From the NCBI RefSeq assembly GCF_900101955.1, contig NZ_FNAQ01000006.1:1-64000 (forward strand): a stretch of 64,000 nt of DNA, in the 5' to 3' direction. Both the position numbers and the translations under genes were made by a program. Below, piece after piece: positions 52,727 through 60,839 of this stretch. The notes beneath the pieces are model-generated. The model did not search any database, was not told where the DNA came from, and saw only the letters and a program-made list of their open reading frames with translations. Every line of letters starts with the position of its first letter. Position 1 is the first letter of the stretch. The stretch is from Desulfuromonas thiophila (lineage in GTDB: Bacteria > Desulfobacterota > Desulfuromonadia > Desulfuromonadales > Desulfuromonadaceae).

Positions 52727-53082
52727 CAGATCCTCCCGGACAGTAACCGGCCACCAACACCGGCCTGGATCTTCATTCCCTGAGGGTTGTAGCTGTCGAG
52801 TCGGCTTTTGCGACCGAAGAACTCCATCGACTGGCGAATCCAGTTGAGGGCCGACCACAGCAGGTAGGCGTTACGGCGATTATCAAAGCGGATGCGCTCC
52901 ACCAGTTCGCGTTCCTCGGTGGCAAGCGTGTCGACGTCGTCGAGATGCAGCCCGGCCAGCAGTTGCTCCTTGCGCTGGACGGTTTCCTGCAGGGCGTCGA
53001 GTTGCAGTTCGCGGGCCTGCTGCCGCTCCAGAAGAATCAGTTCATGCAACTGGTGCAGTTGCTGGCGGACGGCGGCGTTCAT
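52726..53082 (-). CDS. flgN: FlgN-type chaperone for hook-associated proteins
   Basis: The 118-residue, mainly helical protein starts MNAAVRQQLHQLHELILLER and resembles FlgN by length, coiled-coil composition (ELQLDALQETVQRKEQLL) and position between flgM and flgK. FlgN binds FlgK and FlgL and delivers them to the export apparatus. FlgN proteins diverge strongly, so the name rests mainly on context. It overlaps flgM by four bases. Confidence 0.8.
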   Translation of the reverse strand: MNAAVRQQLHQLHELILLERQQARELQLDALQETVQRKEQLLAGLHLDDVDTLATEERELVERIRFDNRRNAYLLWSALNWIRQSMEFFGRKSRLDSYNPQGMKIQAGVGGRLLSGRI

Positions 53083-53450
53083 GACAGGGTTCCCTGGCCG
53101 AGAAACTTGAGCAGGCTGCCGGCTACCTGTTTAAGGTCGGGTTGATAGGAGCCTTCAGCTACCTGCTGTTTGAGTTCTTCCAGGCGGGCCGCCCGTTGCA
53201 GATCGGTTGCAGACGAGGTGGCCTCGGTTGCCGTAAGTTCTTCGAACCGGGGTGCGTGCAGGCCCTCGAAACTGTAGCTGGTGGGAGGCGCCAGGCTGCT
53301 GCCGGCCGTCGGGGCCTGCTGCTGCAGTACACTGGAGAAACTCACCTTGTCACCCGCGCTGGTGCGACCCTCGCCGGCCTGTTCAGCCGTTTTGGTCGAG
53401 GGTTTCACTTGACTTGTGGGCAGGAGGTTTTTGTCGCCGTGAATTTTCAT
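53079..53450 (-). CDS. flgM: Anti-sigma-28 factor FlgM
   Basis: The 123-residue protein starts MKIHGDKNLLPTSQVKPSTK; the C-terminal part ARLEELKQQVAEGSYQPDLK matches the FlgM sigma-28-binding region. The N-terminal half is Pro/Ser/Thr-rich and likely disordered, as for FlgM, which is exported through the hook to free sigma-28. It follows a sigma-28-type promoter and begins the flgM-flgN-flgK-flgL-csrA-fliW transcript. It is somewhat longer than usual (about 100). Confidence 0.85.
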   Translation of the reverse strand: MKIHGDKNLLPTSQVKPSTKTAEQAGEGRTSAGDKVSFSSVLQQQAPTAGSSLAPPTSYSFEGLHAPRFEELTATEATSSATDLQRAARLEELKQQVAEGSYQPDLKQVAGSLLKFLGQGTLS

Positions 53451-53553
53451 GACATCACCTGTTGGACAAAGATGGAAAACGCCGGCGCCTGATACGGCTC
53501 ACAGAGCCCAAAGAGGTCAGTGCGCGGGGGCATTTCATGTTGACTTGCTTCTT

Positions 53554-53581
53554 TTATCGTCCTGGCGGACGGATAACTTTA
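53554..53581 (-). promoter_or_regulatory. Sigma-28 promoter of flgM
   Basis: On the minus strand CTAAAG contains the -35 TAAA (53581-53578); after 16 bases comes GACGATAA (53561-53554), a one-mismatch match to GCCGATAA. It lies about 100 bases before the flgM start. The classical spacer is 15. Confidence 0.6.
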
Positions 53582-53592
53582 GCCAGCGAGAC

Positions 53593-53623
53593 AAAAAATG
53601 ACCGGTCGGGCGGGCCGACCGGT
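53593..53623 (-). terminator. Terminator after flgJ
   Basis: On the minus strand the 9-bp stem ACCGGTCGG/CCGACCGGT (53615-53623 with 53601-53609) is followed by CATTTTTT. It separates the flgF-flgJ block from the flgM promoter. Confidence 0.85.
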
Positions 53624-53711
53624 TCCTAAGGAGCGCTGGAAGCGTTGTGAGACTCTGGAGCGGTCTGCTGGTGCCGCAGAACCGCAACGGCCCTGTCGCT
53701 GTTGGTTGGAG

Positions 53712-54029
53712 TTAACCGCCCTGGGCCAGCTGGCGGTAGAGATTGGTGCCGATTCCCAGGCTCTGGTGGTGAGCCAGCTGACTGGCGACCTCACCGTCCA
53801 GCAGTTCCTGGTAGATTTCGCCAGCGGTGCCGGTATCGATCAGTCCTTCAATGGCGTTGGCCCCACGCATGGTTTTGAACAGTTGCTGCACCAGCACGGC
53901 CTCGAACTCGGCACAACTGTGTTGCAGTCCCGCGGTGGTGTGATCTTTGGTCTGTGCCGCGGTTGCTGCCGCCTGCAGGGACTTGCCACCGGGGGGCAGC
54001 GCCAGACGGGGGTCGATGGCGAGGTTCAT
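53712..54029 (-). CDS. flgJ: Rod-binding protein, FlgJ N-terminal domain only
   Basis: The 105-residue protein carries the FlgJ rod-capping pattern: AEFEAVLVQQLFKTMRGANA, GTAGEIYQELLDGEVASQL and LGIGTNLYRQL. The C-terminal muramidase domain of enterobacterial FlgJ is absent, as in many deltaproteobacteria. It scaffolds rod assembly in the periplasm. It lies 210 bp downstream of flgI on the same strand; that gap holds no recognised element and could contain an independent promoter. Confidence 0.88.
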   Translation of the reverse strand: MNLAIDPRLALPPGGKSLQAAATAAQTKDHTTAGLQHSCAEFEAVLVQQLFKTMRGANAIEGLIDTGTAGEIYQELLDGEVASQLAHHQSLGIGTNLYRQLAQGG

Positions 54030-54239
54030 AGCTTAGACTCCAGAGGGAGGGATAGCTCTTATATCGGTTGTTGCGGCCTGGCGCTTTAGCCATCATGGCT
54101 GACCGTTGAAAAAGAGAAGACCTGCCCCTTGCAAACCTGGGTTATGCGGGAGTGACGGCACCCGGCACAGAGCCATAGCCACATGCAAGCTGCGAGGCCC
54201 TTGCCGCAACGCGGCCGGTGAAGGGCTCTTGCGTCGCCA

Positions 54240-55364
54240 TCACAGGATGACCAGTTCGGCGTGCAGGGCACCGGCGGCCTTGATGGCCTGGAAGATGGCG
54301 ATCAGGTCGCGCGGTGTGGCGCCGATGGCGTTGAGGGCACGGGCGACGTCACCGATGCTGACCCCCATCGGTAAAACCACCAGATTGCCGCTTTCTTCAC
54401 TGACCTGAACCTGGGTCTGCGGCACGGTAACGGTTTCGCCTTCCGCCAGGAGATTGGGCTGCGACACCTGGGCCGATTCACTGATGATCAGATTGAGGTT
54501 GCCGTGCGAGACCGCCACGGTGGCCAGGCGAACGTTTTCGCCCATCACCACGGTGCCGCTGCGCTCGCTGACCACAATGCGGGCCTTGCTGTCGGGCTGG
54601 ACCTCCAGATGCTCAATGCGGGCGATGAATTCAATCAGAGGCTGTTGCTGCTCCGGCGGGGCCTGCACCCGCAAGCTGCCACTGTCGAGAGGGGTCGCCA
54701 GGGGCGCGCCGAAATAATCGTTGATGGCCTCGCTCAGGCGGGTGACGGTGGTGAAATCGGCTTCGCGCAGGCGATAGGTCAGCATGCGGTCAACGGGCAG
54801 CTGGAAGGGCACCTCGCGCTCGACCAGGCCGCCGCCGGGAATGCGACCGACCGTGGGATGATTTTTCTGCACCTTGGCAGCCTTGCCGCCGAAGGACAGG
54901 GCACCGACGGCCAGGGCTCCCTGGGCCACGGCGTAGACCTGGCCGTCAGGTCCCTTGAGGGGGGTCATCAGCAGGGTGCCGCCCACCAGGCTGTCAGCGT
55001 CACCCAGGGAGGAAACCAGCACGTCGATGACGCTGCCGGCCTTGGCGAAGGGCGGCAGTTCGGCGGTGACCATGACCGCGGCAACGTTGTCGACCTTGAC
55101 ATCGTTGCGGTTGATCTGCATGCCGAGGCGCTCCATCATGTTGACCAGCGACTGGACCGTGAATTCGGTCTTGTCGCTGTCGCCGGTGCCATTGAGACCC
55201 ACCACCAGACCGTAACCCACCAGTTGGTTGCTGCGCACGCCTTCGATGTCGGCCAGATCCTTGATGCGGCTGGTCGCGCCGGCGCAGACCGGCCACAGCA
55301 GCAGCCCCAGCAGGCCGAGTTTCAGGCAGACCAGCAGTTCAGTGAAAACGCGGGCGCGGGCCAT
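54240..55364 (-). CDS. flgI: Flagellar P-ring protein FlgI
   Basis: The 374-residue protein has a signal peptide (LVCLKLGLLGLLLWPVCAGA). The FlgI core follows: SRIKDLADIEGVRSNQLVGY, GLVVGLNGTGD, VAAVMVTAELPPFAKAGSVI, and the C-terminal LNAIGATPRDLIAIFQAIKA. It forms the periplasmic P ring around the rod. It starts 9 bp after flgH. Confidence 0.95.
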   Translation of the reverse strand: MARARVFTELLVCLKLGLLGLLLWPVCAGATSRIKDLADIEGVRSNQLVGYGLVVGLNGTGDSDKTEFTVQSLVNMMERLGMQINRNDVKVDNVAAVMVTAELPPFAKAGSVIDVLVSSLGDADSLVGGTLLMTPLKGPDGQVYAVAQGALAVGALSFGGKAAKVQKNHPTVGRIPGGGLVEREVPFQLPVDRMLTYRLREADFTTVTRLSEAINDYFGAPLATPLDSGSLRVQAPPEQQQPLIEFIARIEHLEVQPDSKARIVVSERSGTVVMGENVRLATVAVSHGNLNLIISESAQVSQPNLLAEGETVTVPQTQVQVSEESGNLVVLPMGVSIGDVARALNAIGATPRDLIAIFQAIKAAGALHAELVIL

Positions 55365-55373
55365 GCTTCCTCC

Positions 55374-56111
55374 TTAAAATGGTGCGACCCGGTCGAGCAG
55401 GCGCACCAGCCAGCCGGGTTTCTGCTTCTCATCGATGACACCATTGCCGGCGTAGACGATGTTGGCGTCGAGAATGTACTGCGAATCAATCTCATTGGCC
55501 GGACTGATATCCTGCTGGCGCACGATACCGGTCAGGTGGATCAGCTGCTGTTCGTGATTGACCGTAACGGTTTTGCTGCCGGCGATGCGCATGTTGCCGT
55601 TGGGCAACACCTCGACCACCTGGGTGGTGATGGTGGCAACCAGATCCTCCTTGCGGGTGGTGGTGCCGCTGCCTTTGAAGTCGTTGCTGTAGCCGGCGCT
55701 GACCAAGCTGGCCGGGTCGATGCCGCCACCGAGTTTGGCGATGTTGGTTTCCAGTCCGAACAGGCTGGTGATGTCGGCGCTGGCGTTACTGCTGCGGCCG
55801 GTCGAGGTGGTGGCCTCCTTGCTGGCCTGAGCCTGTTCGCGGATGGTGACCGTCAGGATGTCGCCAATACGGCAGGCGCGGTTGTCGACAAACAGGCTGC
55901 CTTGACCGGTGGTCCAGAGAGAACCCGGTGTCTGCGGCGCCGGTGCGACGATGACGGGCGGGGGCTCGCTGATGGCCGCCTTGGTTTCCGGTACCGAGCG
56001 GGTAGCGGGAGCACAGCCGCCGGCCAGGGCGGCCAGGGCCAGAAATGGCAGGCCGCTCCAGAGACAACACGCAGGCCGGGAAAAATGCAGGGTCGGAAGC
56101 AAAAAGCGCAT
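55374..56111 (-). CDS. flgH: Flagellar L-ring lipoprotein FlgH
   Basis: The 245-residue lipoprotein has a signal with lipobox LAGGC (Cys near residue 33). The FlgH domain includes SLFVDNRACRIGDILTVTIRE, VVEVLPNGNMRIAGSKTVTV and the C-terminal ILDANIVYAGNGVIDEKQKP. It forms the outer-membrane L ring. It is one base after flgA and 9 bp before flgI. Confidence 0.93.
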   Translation of the reverse strand: MRFLLPTLHFSRPACCLWSGLPFLALAALAGGCAPATRSVPETKAAISEPPPVIVAPAPQTPGSLWTTGQGSLFVDNRACRIGDILTVTIREQAQASKEATTSTGRSSNASADITSLFGLETNIAKLGGGIDPASLVSAGYSNDFKGSGTTTRKEDLVATITTQVVEVLPNGNMRIAGSKTVTVNHEQQLIHLTGIVRQQDISPANEIDSQYILDANIVYAGNGVIDEKQKPGWLVRLLDRVAPF

Positions 56112-56112
56112 G

Positions 56113-57090
56113 TCAGAACTCCACCTCGACCCAGTCCGGGCCGATCACGCGGGCCAGAATCTCTTTTTCCGAGGCGCTGTTGCGCACCCGGATGGTTTCG
56201 CCCAGATGGCCATCCTCGCTGGCGATGCCGGTGGCGGTCAACTGCATGGCACCGCGGCGGGCGAGGATGCGGACGAAGCCGCCTTTGGTGACGATGGCCG
56301 GCCGCTCAATGACCCGCTCGATAACCGGCTGACCGGCATTGAGGTTGCGGGTCAGTTTCATGCCGATCAGGGCGCGCGGATCGAAGAACACGTCGTCAAA
56401 GCTGGCCAGGGTCTGGTTTTCCAGCGTCAGACTGTCTTGTGACAGCAGACTGCCGCGGGCCAGCCGACGGCTGGCCACCACCACGGGGGCCTGGACCTCC
56501 ACCTTGCCACGCAGCGCCAGGGTGCGGACGGTGCGGCCATCGACCCGGAACACCAGCGTGAGACTGCGGCTTTTCAGCAGGTTGTCGGCCGAAGGCTGCA
56601 CCTCTACCTCCAGCCGGCCACTGGGCAGTATCTGTGTTTCCGGTTCCTGCAGCGGGACGAAGCGGATGCTGGCTTGCGGCAGGCGTTCGCGGTAGGTCTG
56701 CAGGAAGGCATCGATGTAACCGCCGAGCTGTTGCGGGTCGAGACGGTTGCCGCGCCGTTGCACCACCACCTGCTCGGCGCCGCTGAACAGCACCTGATCG
56801 TCGCGCAGACCGGCGCGTAGCAAGGCCCGGCCGATAAAGGCGCGGTCGAGGCTGCGGCTGTCGCCGGCATTGGGCGCACGTCCCAGACGCAACTCCTCCA
56901 GCTCGGGTTGGGGTGGCTGCATGCGGGCGACATCGGCCAGGCGGATATCATCGCTGTCAACCTGGGCCTGGGGGCGCAACTCCAGCTGCAGCGGCGCGGC
57001 GCCAACGGCGGCTGGCACCAGCCCTATAACCAGCAACAGGCAGCGCAGCAGGCCGCCAAGCGCTGCGCGGGTATAAACGACGGGTTTCAC
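56113..57090 (-). CDS. flgA: Flagellar basal-body P-ring formation chaperone FlgA
   Basis: The 325-residue protein has a signal peptide (LLRCLLLVIGLVPAAVGAAP). The SAF-like FlgA C-terminal region contains VVASRRLARGSLLSQDSLTL, DPRALIGMKLTRNLNAGQPV and GGFVRILARRGAMQL. FlgA aids P-ring assembly in the periplasm. It lies 11 bp after flgG. Confidence 0.9.
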   Translation of the reverse strand: MKPVVYTRAALGGLLRCLLLVIGLVPAAVGAAPLQLELRPQAQVDSDDIRLADVARMQPPQPELEELRLGRAPNAGDSRSLDRAFIGRALLRAGLRDDQVLFSGAEQVVVQRRGNRLDPQQLGGYIDAFLQTYRERLPQASIRFVPLQEPETQILPSGRLEVEVQPSADNLLKSRSLTLVFRVDGRTVRTLALRGKVEVQAPVVVASRRLARGSLLSQDSLTLENQTLASFDDVFFDPRALIGMKLTRNLNAGQPVIERVIERPAIVTKGGFVRILARRGAMQLTATGIASEDGHLGETIRVRNSASEKEILARVIGPDWVEVEF

Positions 57091-57101
57091 CAGAATATCC
57101 G

Positions 57102-57887
57102 TCAGATCAGGTTGTTGGTCATTTGCAGCATTTCGTCGGCGGTTTTAATGGCCTTGGAATTGACCTCGTAGGCACGCTGGCCGGCAATCATGTTGACCAT
57201 CTCTTCCATGACGCTGACGTTGGAGCCTTCCAGGTAGCCCTGGGCCAGGGTGCCCAGGCCGTTTTCGCCCGGTACGCCGACAATGGCCGTGCCGGACGAG
57301 GGCGTTTCGGCAAACAGATTGCGGCCCAGACTGCGCAGGCCCGATTCATTGCTGAAGGTGGCCAGTTCCAGCAGGCCGACCTGGACGGCCTCGTAATCAC
57401 CATCAAGGTAGACATCGACGGTGCCGTCCTGGCCGATGGAGATGCTGGTGGCGTTCTCCGGGATCACAATCTGCGGGTCGAGCAGATAGCCTTCGGAGGT
57501 GGTCAACCGACCGTCGCCATCCTTTTTCAGGGCGCCGCTACGGGTGTAGGCGGTGGCGCCGTCGGGCATCTCCACCTGAAAGAAACCACGGCCCTCGATG
57601 GCCACGTCAAGTTCATTTTCGGTCTGCATCAGATCGCCGACGCTGAAGACCTTTTGCACGGCGGCGGTGCGGGCGCCGAGGCCGACCTGGATGCCGGTGG
57701 GCATGATGGTGTCGGCCGAGGTGGCGCTGCCGGGACTTTTGCTGACCTGATAGAGCAGATCCTGAAAGTCGGCCCGGCTTTTCTTGAAGCCGGCCGTGTT
57801 GACGTTGGCCAGGTTGTTGGCGATGACGTCAATGTTCATTTGCTGGGTTTCCATGCCGGTGGCGGCAGACCAGAGGGCGCGAATCAT
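57102..57887 (-). CDS. flgG: Flagellar distal rod protein FlgG
   Basis: The 261-residue protein starts [20 protein letters not shown] with [20 protein letters not shown]. It ends with the conserved [20 protein letters not shown] and [11 protein letters not shown], standard FlgG. The ATG at 57887 has AGGAG nearby; a longer frame to 57944 is not family-like. It forms the distal rod with FlgF as the proximal partner. Confidence 0.95.
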   Translation of the reverse strand: MIRALWSAATGMETQQMNIDVIANNLANVNTAGFKKSRADFQDLLYQVSKSPGSATSADTIMPTGIQVGLGARTAAVQKVFSVGDLMQTENELDVAIEGRGFFQVEMPDGATAYTRSGALKKDGDGRLTTSEGYLLDPQIVIPENATSISIGQDGTVDVYLDGDYEAVQVGLLELATFSNESGLRSLGRNLFAETPSSGTAIVGVPGENGLGTLAQGYLEGSNVSVMEEMVNMIAGQRAYEVNSKAIKTADEMLQMTNNLI

Positions 57888-57945
57888 GGGGTGTCTCCTT
57901 AAAAAAGGGAATCCGAAGCGCGAGGGCCCGGAAAAAAGCAGCAAA

Positions 57946-58671
57946 TCAGAACGCGGCGATTTCGTGAACCTTGATGCTCAGTTCGTGATAGTTCTTCATG
58001 GCCTTTTGGTAGGCTTCAAAATTACGCATGTTGCTGATCAGTTGGGCCATTTCTTCCATGCTGTTGACATTGGACTGTTCCAGATAGCCCTGCTGCACCT
58101 GGCTGCCGGCAGCCGGGCCGACGGCGGCCTCATCGCCTGAAAAGGCGAAACGGCTTTCGCCGACCTTGGACAACTGAGCGGAGTCGGGGTTAAACAGGCC
58201 AATCTGGCCAATCTGGCCTTCCGCCGCCAGCACGCGGCCATCCTCGTCGATGCGGAAGGCGCCATCAGGCAGCACAATTGGGTTGTTGTCCACCGACAGA
58301 ACCTCGTCACCGGCGCGGTTGATGAGCCGGCCGTCCAGAGCACGGGCAAAGGTGCCCTGCCGGCTGTAGTAGAGGCTGCCATCTGCGCTGCGCAGGCGGA
58401 AAAAGCCGTCGCCATTGATGGCGACATCGAAATCGTTGTTGGTTTTGGCCAGGGTGCCATGGCGAAAATCGGTACGGCTTTCAGCCACGGCGTTGAGGTT
58501 GACACCTGCCGTGCGGCGGGTTTGGCTGGCGTCGTCGAGCATTGCCGCGAAGCTGAGACGGTCACGCTTGAAGCCGGCGGTGTGCAGATTGCTGAGGTTG
58601 TTGGAGATATTCTCCAGCAATTGGGTGCGGGCGACAGCGCCGCTGAGGGCAGCATAGATTCCAGAACTCAT
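57946..58671 (-). CDS. flgF: Flagellar proximal rod protein FlgF
   Basis: The 241-residue protein starts [20 protein letters not shown] and has [20 protein letters not shown] and the C-terminal [20 protein letters not shown], the rod-hook family pattern. It precedes flgG by 58 bp. A sigma-28-type promoter lies about 60 bases upstream of its ATG. Confidence 0.9.
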   Translation of the reverse strand: MSSGIYAALSGAVARTQLLENISNNLSNLHTAGFKRDRLSFAAMLDDASQTRRTAGVNLNAVAESRTDFRHGTLAKTNNDFDVAINGDGFFRLRSADGSLYYSRQGTFARALDGRLINRAGDEVLSVDNNPIVLPDGAFRIDEDGRVLAAEGQIGQIGLFNPDSAQLSKVGESRFAFSGDEAAVGPAAGSQVQQGYLEQSNVNSMEEMAQLISNMRNFEAYQKAMKNYHELSIKVHEIAAF

Positions 58672-58705
58672 GACAGCACAGTCTCCTGGGGCAACAGAGG
58701 TCAAC

Positions 58706-58750
58706 CGGGCCGTTGGTGGCCGTACCAAGCTTGTCGGCGGTAACGGCCCG
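58706..58750. repeat. Inverted repeat upstream of flgF
   Basis: CGGGCCGTT (58706-58714) and AACGGCCCG (58742-58750) form a 9-base inverted repeat with a 27-base centre. It overlaps the sigma-28 promoter spacer and -10 region, so it could be an operator or a transcript hairpin. Confidence 0.4.
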
Positions 58751-58758
58751 ATTCTTTA
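58731..58758 (-). promoter_or_regulatory. Sigma-28-type promoter of the flgF block
   Basis: On the minus strand CTAAAG contains the -35 TAAA (58758-58755), then 16 bases and GCCGACAA (58738-58731), one mismatch from GCCGATAA. It has the same spacer as the flgM promoter. It begins 11 bp before the stop of the upstream 142-residue protein gene (58769). Confidence 0.5.
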
Positions 58759-58768
58759 GTCTGTGGTG

Positions 58769-59197
58769 TCAGTCGCGCTGGCGCAGGCGGGCCAGGGTCA
58801 GCAGCTGGGAGGCCTCGGCCGGAGCGATCTGCAGCACCTCGGCGATGGCTTCGGCATCAAGACCCTGGGCGGCGAGGGCGATGACATGGCGGTATTTGTC
58901 CGGCGGATTGCCGGCCGGTTGGGGTTGCTGCAGGCGGCTTTTCAGATCGGCCTGCTGCAGGTGGCGTTCGAAATCCGCGCGGGGTGGTGGGGTGCTGTCC
59001 TGCAGATCCTCCAGACGGGTAATGCGTTGCAGGGCATTGGTGAGCTGCTTGTCCAGCTCTTTAAGCCGCTGGCGCTGGCGGTTCAGCTGGCGCCGCTGCC
59101 GTTGCAGGATCAGCGCCAGCAGCAGGGCGCAGAGCGCCAGCAACAACAGGCTGAACTGACCGTTGTGAAGCAGGCTGGCCAGGCTGTCGGCAGTCAT
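58769..59197 (-). CDS. Membrane-anchored coiled-coil protein in flagellar operon
   Basis: The 142-residue protein has one helix (NGQFSLLLLALCALLLALIL), a coiled coil (RRQLNRQRQRLKELDKQLTN), a linker, and a C-terminal helix-turn-helix-like segment KYRHVIALAAQGLDAEAIAE. Similar proteins, sometimes annotated DUF2802 or DUF6115, occur beside fliA in deltaproteobacteria, but their role is unknown. It overlaps fliA by four bases. Confidence 0.65.
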   Translation of the reverse strand: MTADSLASLLHNGQFSLLLLALCALLLALILQRQRRQLNRQRQRLKELDKQLTNALQRITRLEDLQDSTPPPRADFERHLQQADLKSRLQQPQPAGNPPDKYRHVIALAAQGLDAEAIAEVLQIAPAEASQLLTLARLRQRD

Positions 59198-59928
59198 CGT
59201 GGCCCCGATCTGGTCAGTTTGCTCTTGAGCTTGATCAGGGCCTGGCTGTGCAGCTGCGAGATGCGCCCTTCGGTCAGTTGCAGCACCTCGGCGATTTCCT
59301 TTTGGCTGAGTTCCTCGTAGTAATACAGCGAGATCACCAGGCGTTCCTTTTCGGTCAGGGTCTTGAGCAGGCTGGCCAGTTCATCGGCCAGCTGGCTTTC
59401 CTCCAGCCGTTGCTCGACACTGGGACTGTCATCGGTCAGCAGATCGAGAAAGGCGCGGCCTTCGTCCTGCTCGTCGAGGGTTTCATGCAGGCTGACACAG
59501 CCCAGGTGGCAGACCTGTGTCAGCAGGTCATGGTATTCGGCCAGACTCATGTCCAGCTCGGCCGCCACCTCGGCGTCCTCCGGTGGTCGTGCCAGGCGTT
59601 GTTCCAGGCTGCAGATGGCGCGGCCGATGCGGCTGTGTTTTTCGCGCAGGGAGCGCGAAAACCAGTCCATTTTGCGAATTTCATCGAAGATGGCGCCCCG
59701 AATGCGCCGTTCGGCGAAGGTCTTGAACAGGATGCCGCGCGTCGGGTCGAAGCGCGAGGCGGCATCAAGCAGGCCAACCATGGCGGCACTGACCATGTCA
59801 TCACGTGAGACAAAGCCGGGCACCTGAGCGCGCAGGCGCTCGACCACCAGTTGCACCAGCGGCATGTTGGTCTGAATCAGAGCGTCTCTCTCATCCACCG
59901 CGGGTGGGTAGCCGTAAGGCCGATTCAT
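59194..59928 (-). CDS. fliA: Flagellar sigma factor FliA (sigma-28)
   Basis: The 244-residue sigma factor has region 2 (LVVERLRAQVPGFVSRDDMV), a sigma-28 linker (AERRIRGAIFDEIRKMDWFS) and region 4 with EKERLVISLYYYEELSQKEI ending in the helix-turn-helix EVLQLTEGRISQLHSQALIK. It drives late flagellar promoters and is inhibited by FlgM. Overlaps of four bases with flhG and the following gene indicate coupling. Confidence 0.94.
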   Translation of the reverse strand: MNRPYGYPPAVDERDALIQTNMPLVQLVVERLRAQVPGFVSRDDMVSAAMVGLLDAASRFDPTRGILFKTFAERRIRGAIFDEIRKMDWFSRSLREKHSRIGRAICSLEQRLARPPEDAEVAAELDMSLAEYHDLLTQVCHLGCVSLHETLDEQDEGRAFLDLLTDDSPSVEQRLEESQLADELASLLKTLTEKERLVISLYYYEELSQKEIAEVLQLTEGRISQLHSQALIKLKSKLTRSGPR

Positions 59929-60839
59929 GAGCCACTGCCACCCAGGGACAACAGCCGCTTCCAGAAAAACTGCAGGGAACCCTTGGGCTCGCTCTGGTGG
60001 GCGGCGCTGACCAGTTTGGCGGCCAGCTTCTCGAAGGCCAGACTCACCCGGCTGCCGGGGTAGAGTTCGACCATCACCTTTTGCTGGCGCACCGATTCGT
60101 ACATCTTGCGATCAAAGGGGATGCCGCCCATGAAATCGATCGAAATATCCAGGTAGCGGTTCGACACCATCGTCAGCTTGCGGTAGACATCGAGGGCTTC
60201 ATCCATATGGCGCACCGAGTTGACGATCAGGTTGAAACGTTTTTCGTGATACTGCGACGACAGCAGTTTCATCAGGGCGTAGGCATCGGTAATGGCGGTG
60301 GGCTCCGGCGTGGTTACCACCAGAATGTCCTGCGCCGCCTGGTTGAAATAGGTCACATTCTCGGAAATGCCGGCCTCGGTGTCGATCAGTACCACGTCAT
60401 AATCACCCGGCAGCATCTCCAGGTCGTCGAGCAGGTGAATTTTCTGGGCCGCATCCAGCCGGGTGAATTTCTGTACCCCGCTGCCCGCCGGCAGGATCTT
60501 GATGCCCGCCGGCCCATCGACCAGGATTTCCGTCAGACTGTTCTGGCCAGAGAAGAAATGGTTCAGATTGTACTGGGGTGCCAGACCGAAGACGACGTCG
60601 ATGTTGGCCAGGCCCAGATCGGCATCAATGATCAGTACCTTTTTGCCCATGCGGCCCAGGGCAACGGCAACGTTAGAGACCACGGCGGTCTTGCCGACGC
60701 CCCCTTTGCCGCTGGTGACGGACAGAACCCGGGCGGCCTTGTTGCTGCCGGCGCTCATGCGCGGCGTTTCGGTCAGCCGATCACTCAGTGAGCGCAGGGT
60801 GCCGGCCTGATCGGCAGGCGCGATGTGTCGTTCATTCAT
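59925..60839 (-). CDS. flhG: MinD/ParA-type ATPase FlhG
   Basis: The 304-residue ATPase has the deviant Walker A SVTSGKGGVGKTAVVSNVAV, IDADLGLANIDVVFGL and VVLIDTEAGISENV. With FlhF it controls flagellar number and polar placement. The ATG at 60839, with GAGGAA eight bases upstream, is preferred over ATGs at 60845 and 60854, which have no ribosome site; it overlaps the flhF stop by eight bases. Confidence 0.93.
   Translation of the reverse strand: MNERHIAPADQAGTLRSLSDRLTETPRMSAGSNKAARVLSVTSGKGGVGKTAVVSNVAVALGRMGKKVLIIDADLGLANIDVVFGLAPQYNLNHFFSGQNSLTEILVDGPAGIKILPAGSGVQKFTRLDAAQKIHLLDDLEMLPGDYDVVLIDTEAGISENVTYFNQAAQDILVVTTPEPTAITDAYALMKLLSSQYHEKRFNLIVNSVRHMDEALDVYRKLTMVSNRYLDISIDFMGGIPFDRKMYESVRQQKVMVELYPGSRVSLAFEKLAAKLVSAAHQSEPKGSLQFFWKRLLSLGGSGS

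Noticed and set aside
54030-54239. Hidden gene or riboswitch between flgI and flgJ
   Set aside because: No ribosome site with a conserved frame and no recognisable aptamer motif.
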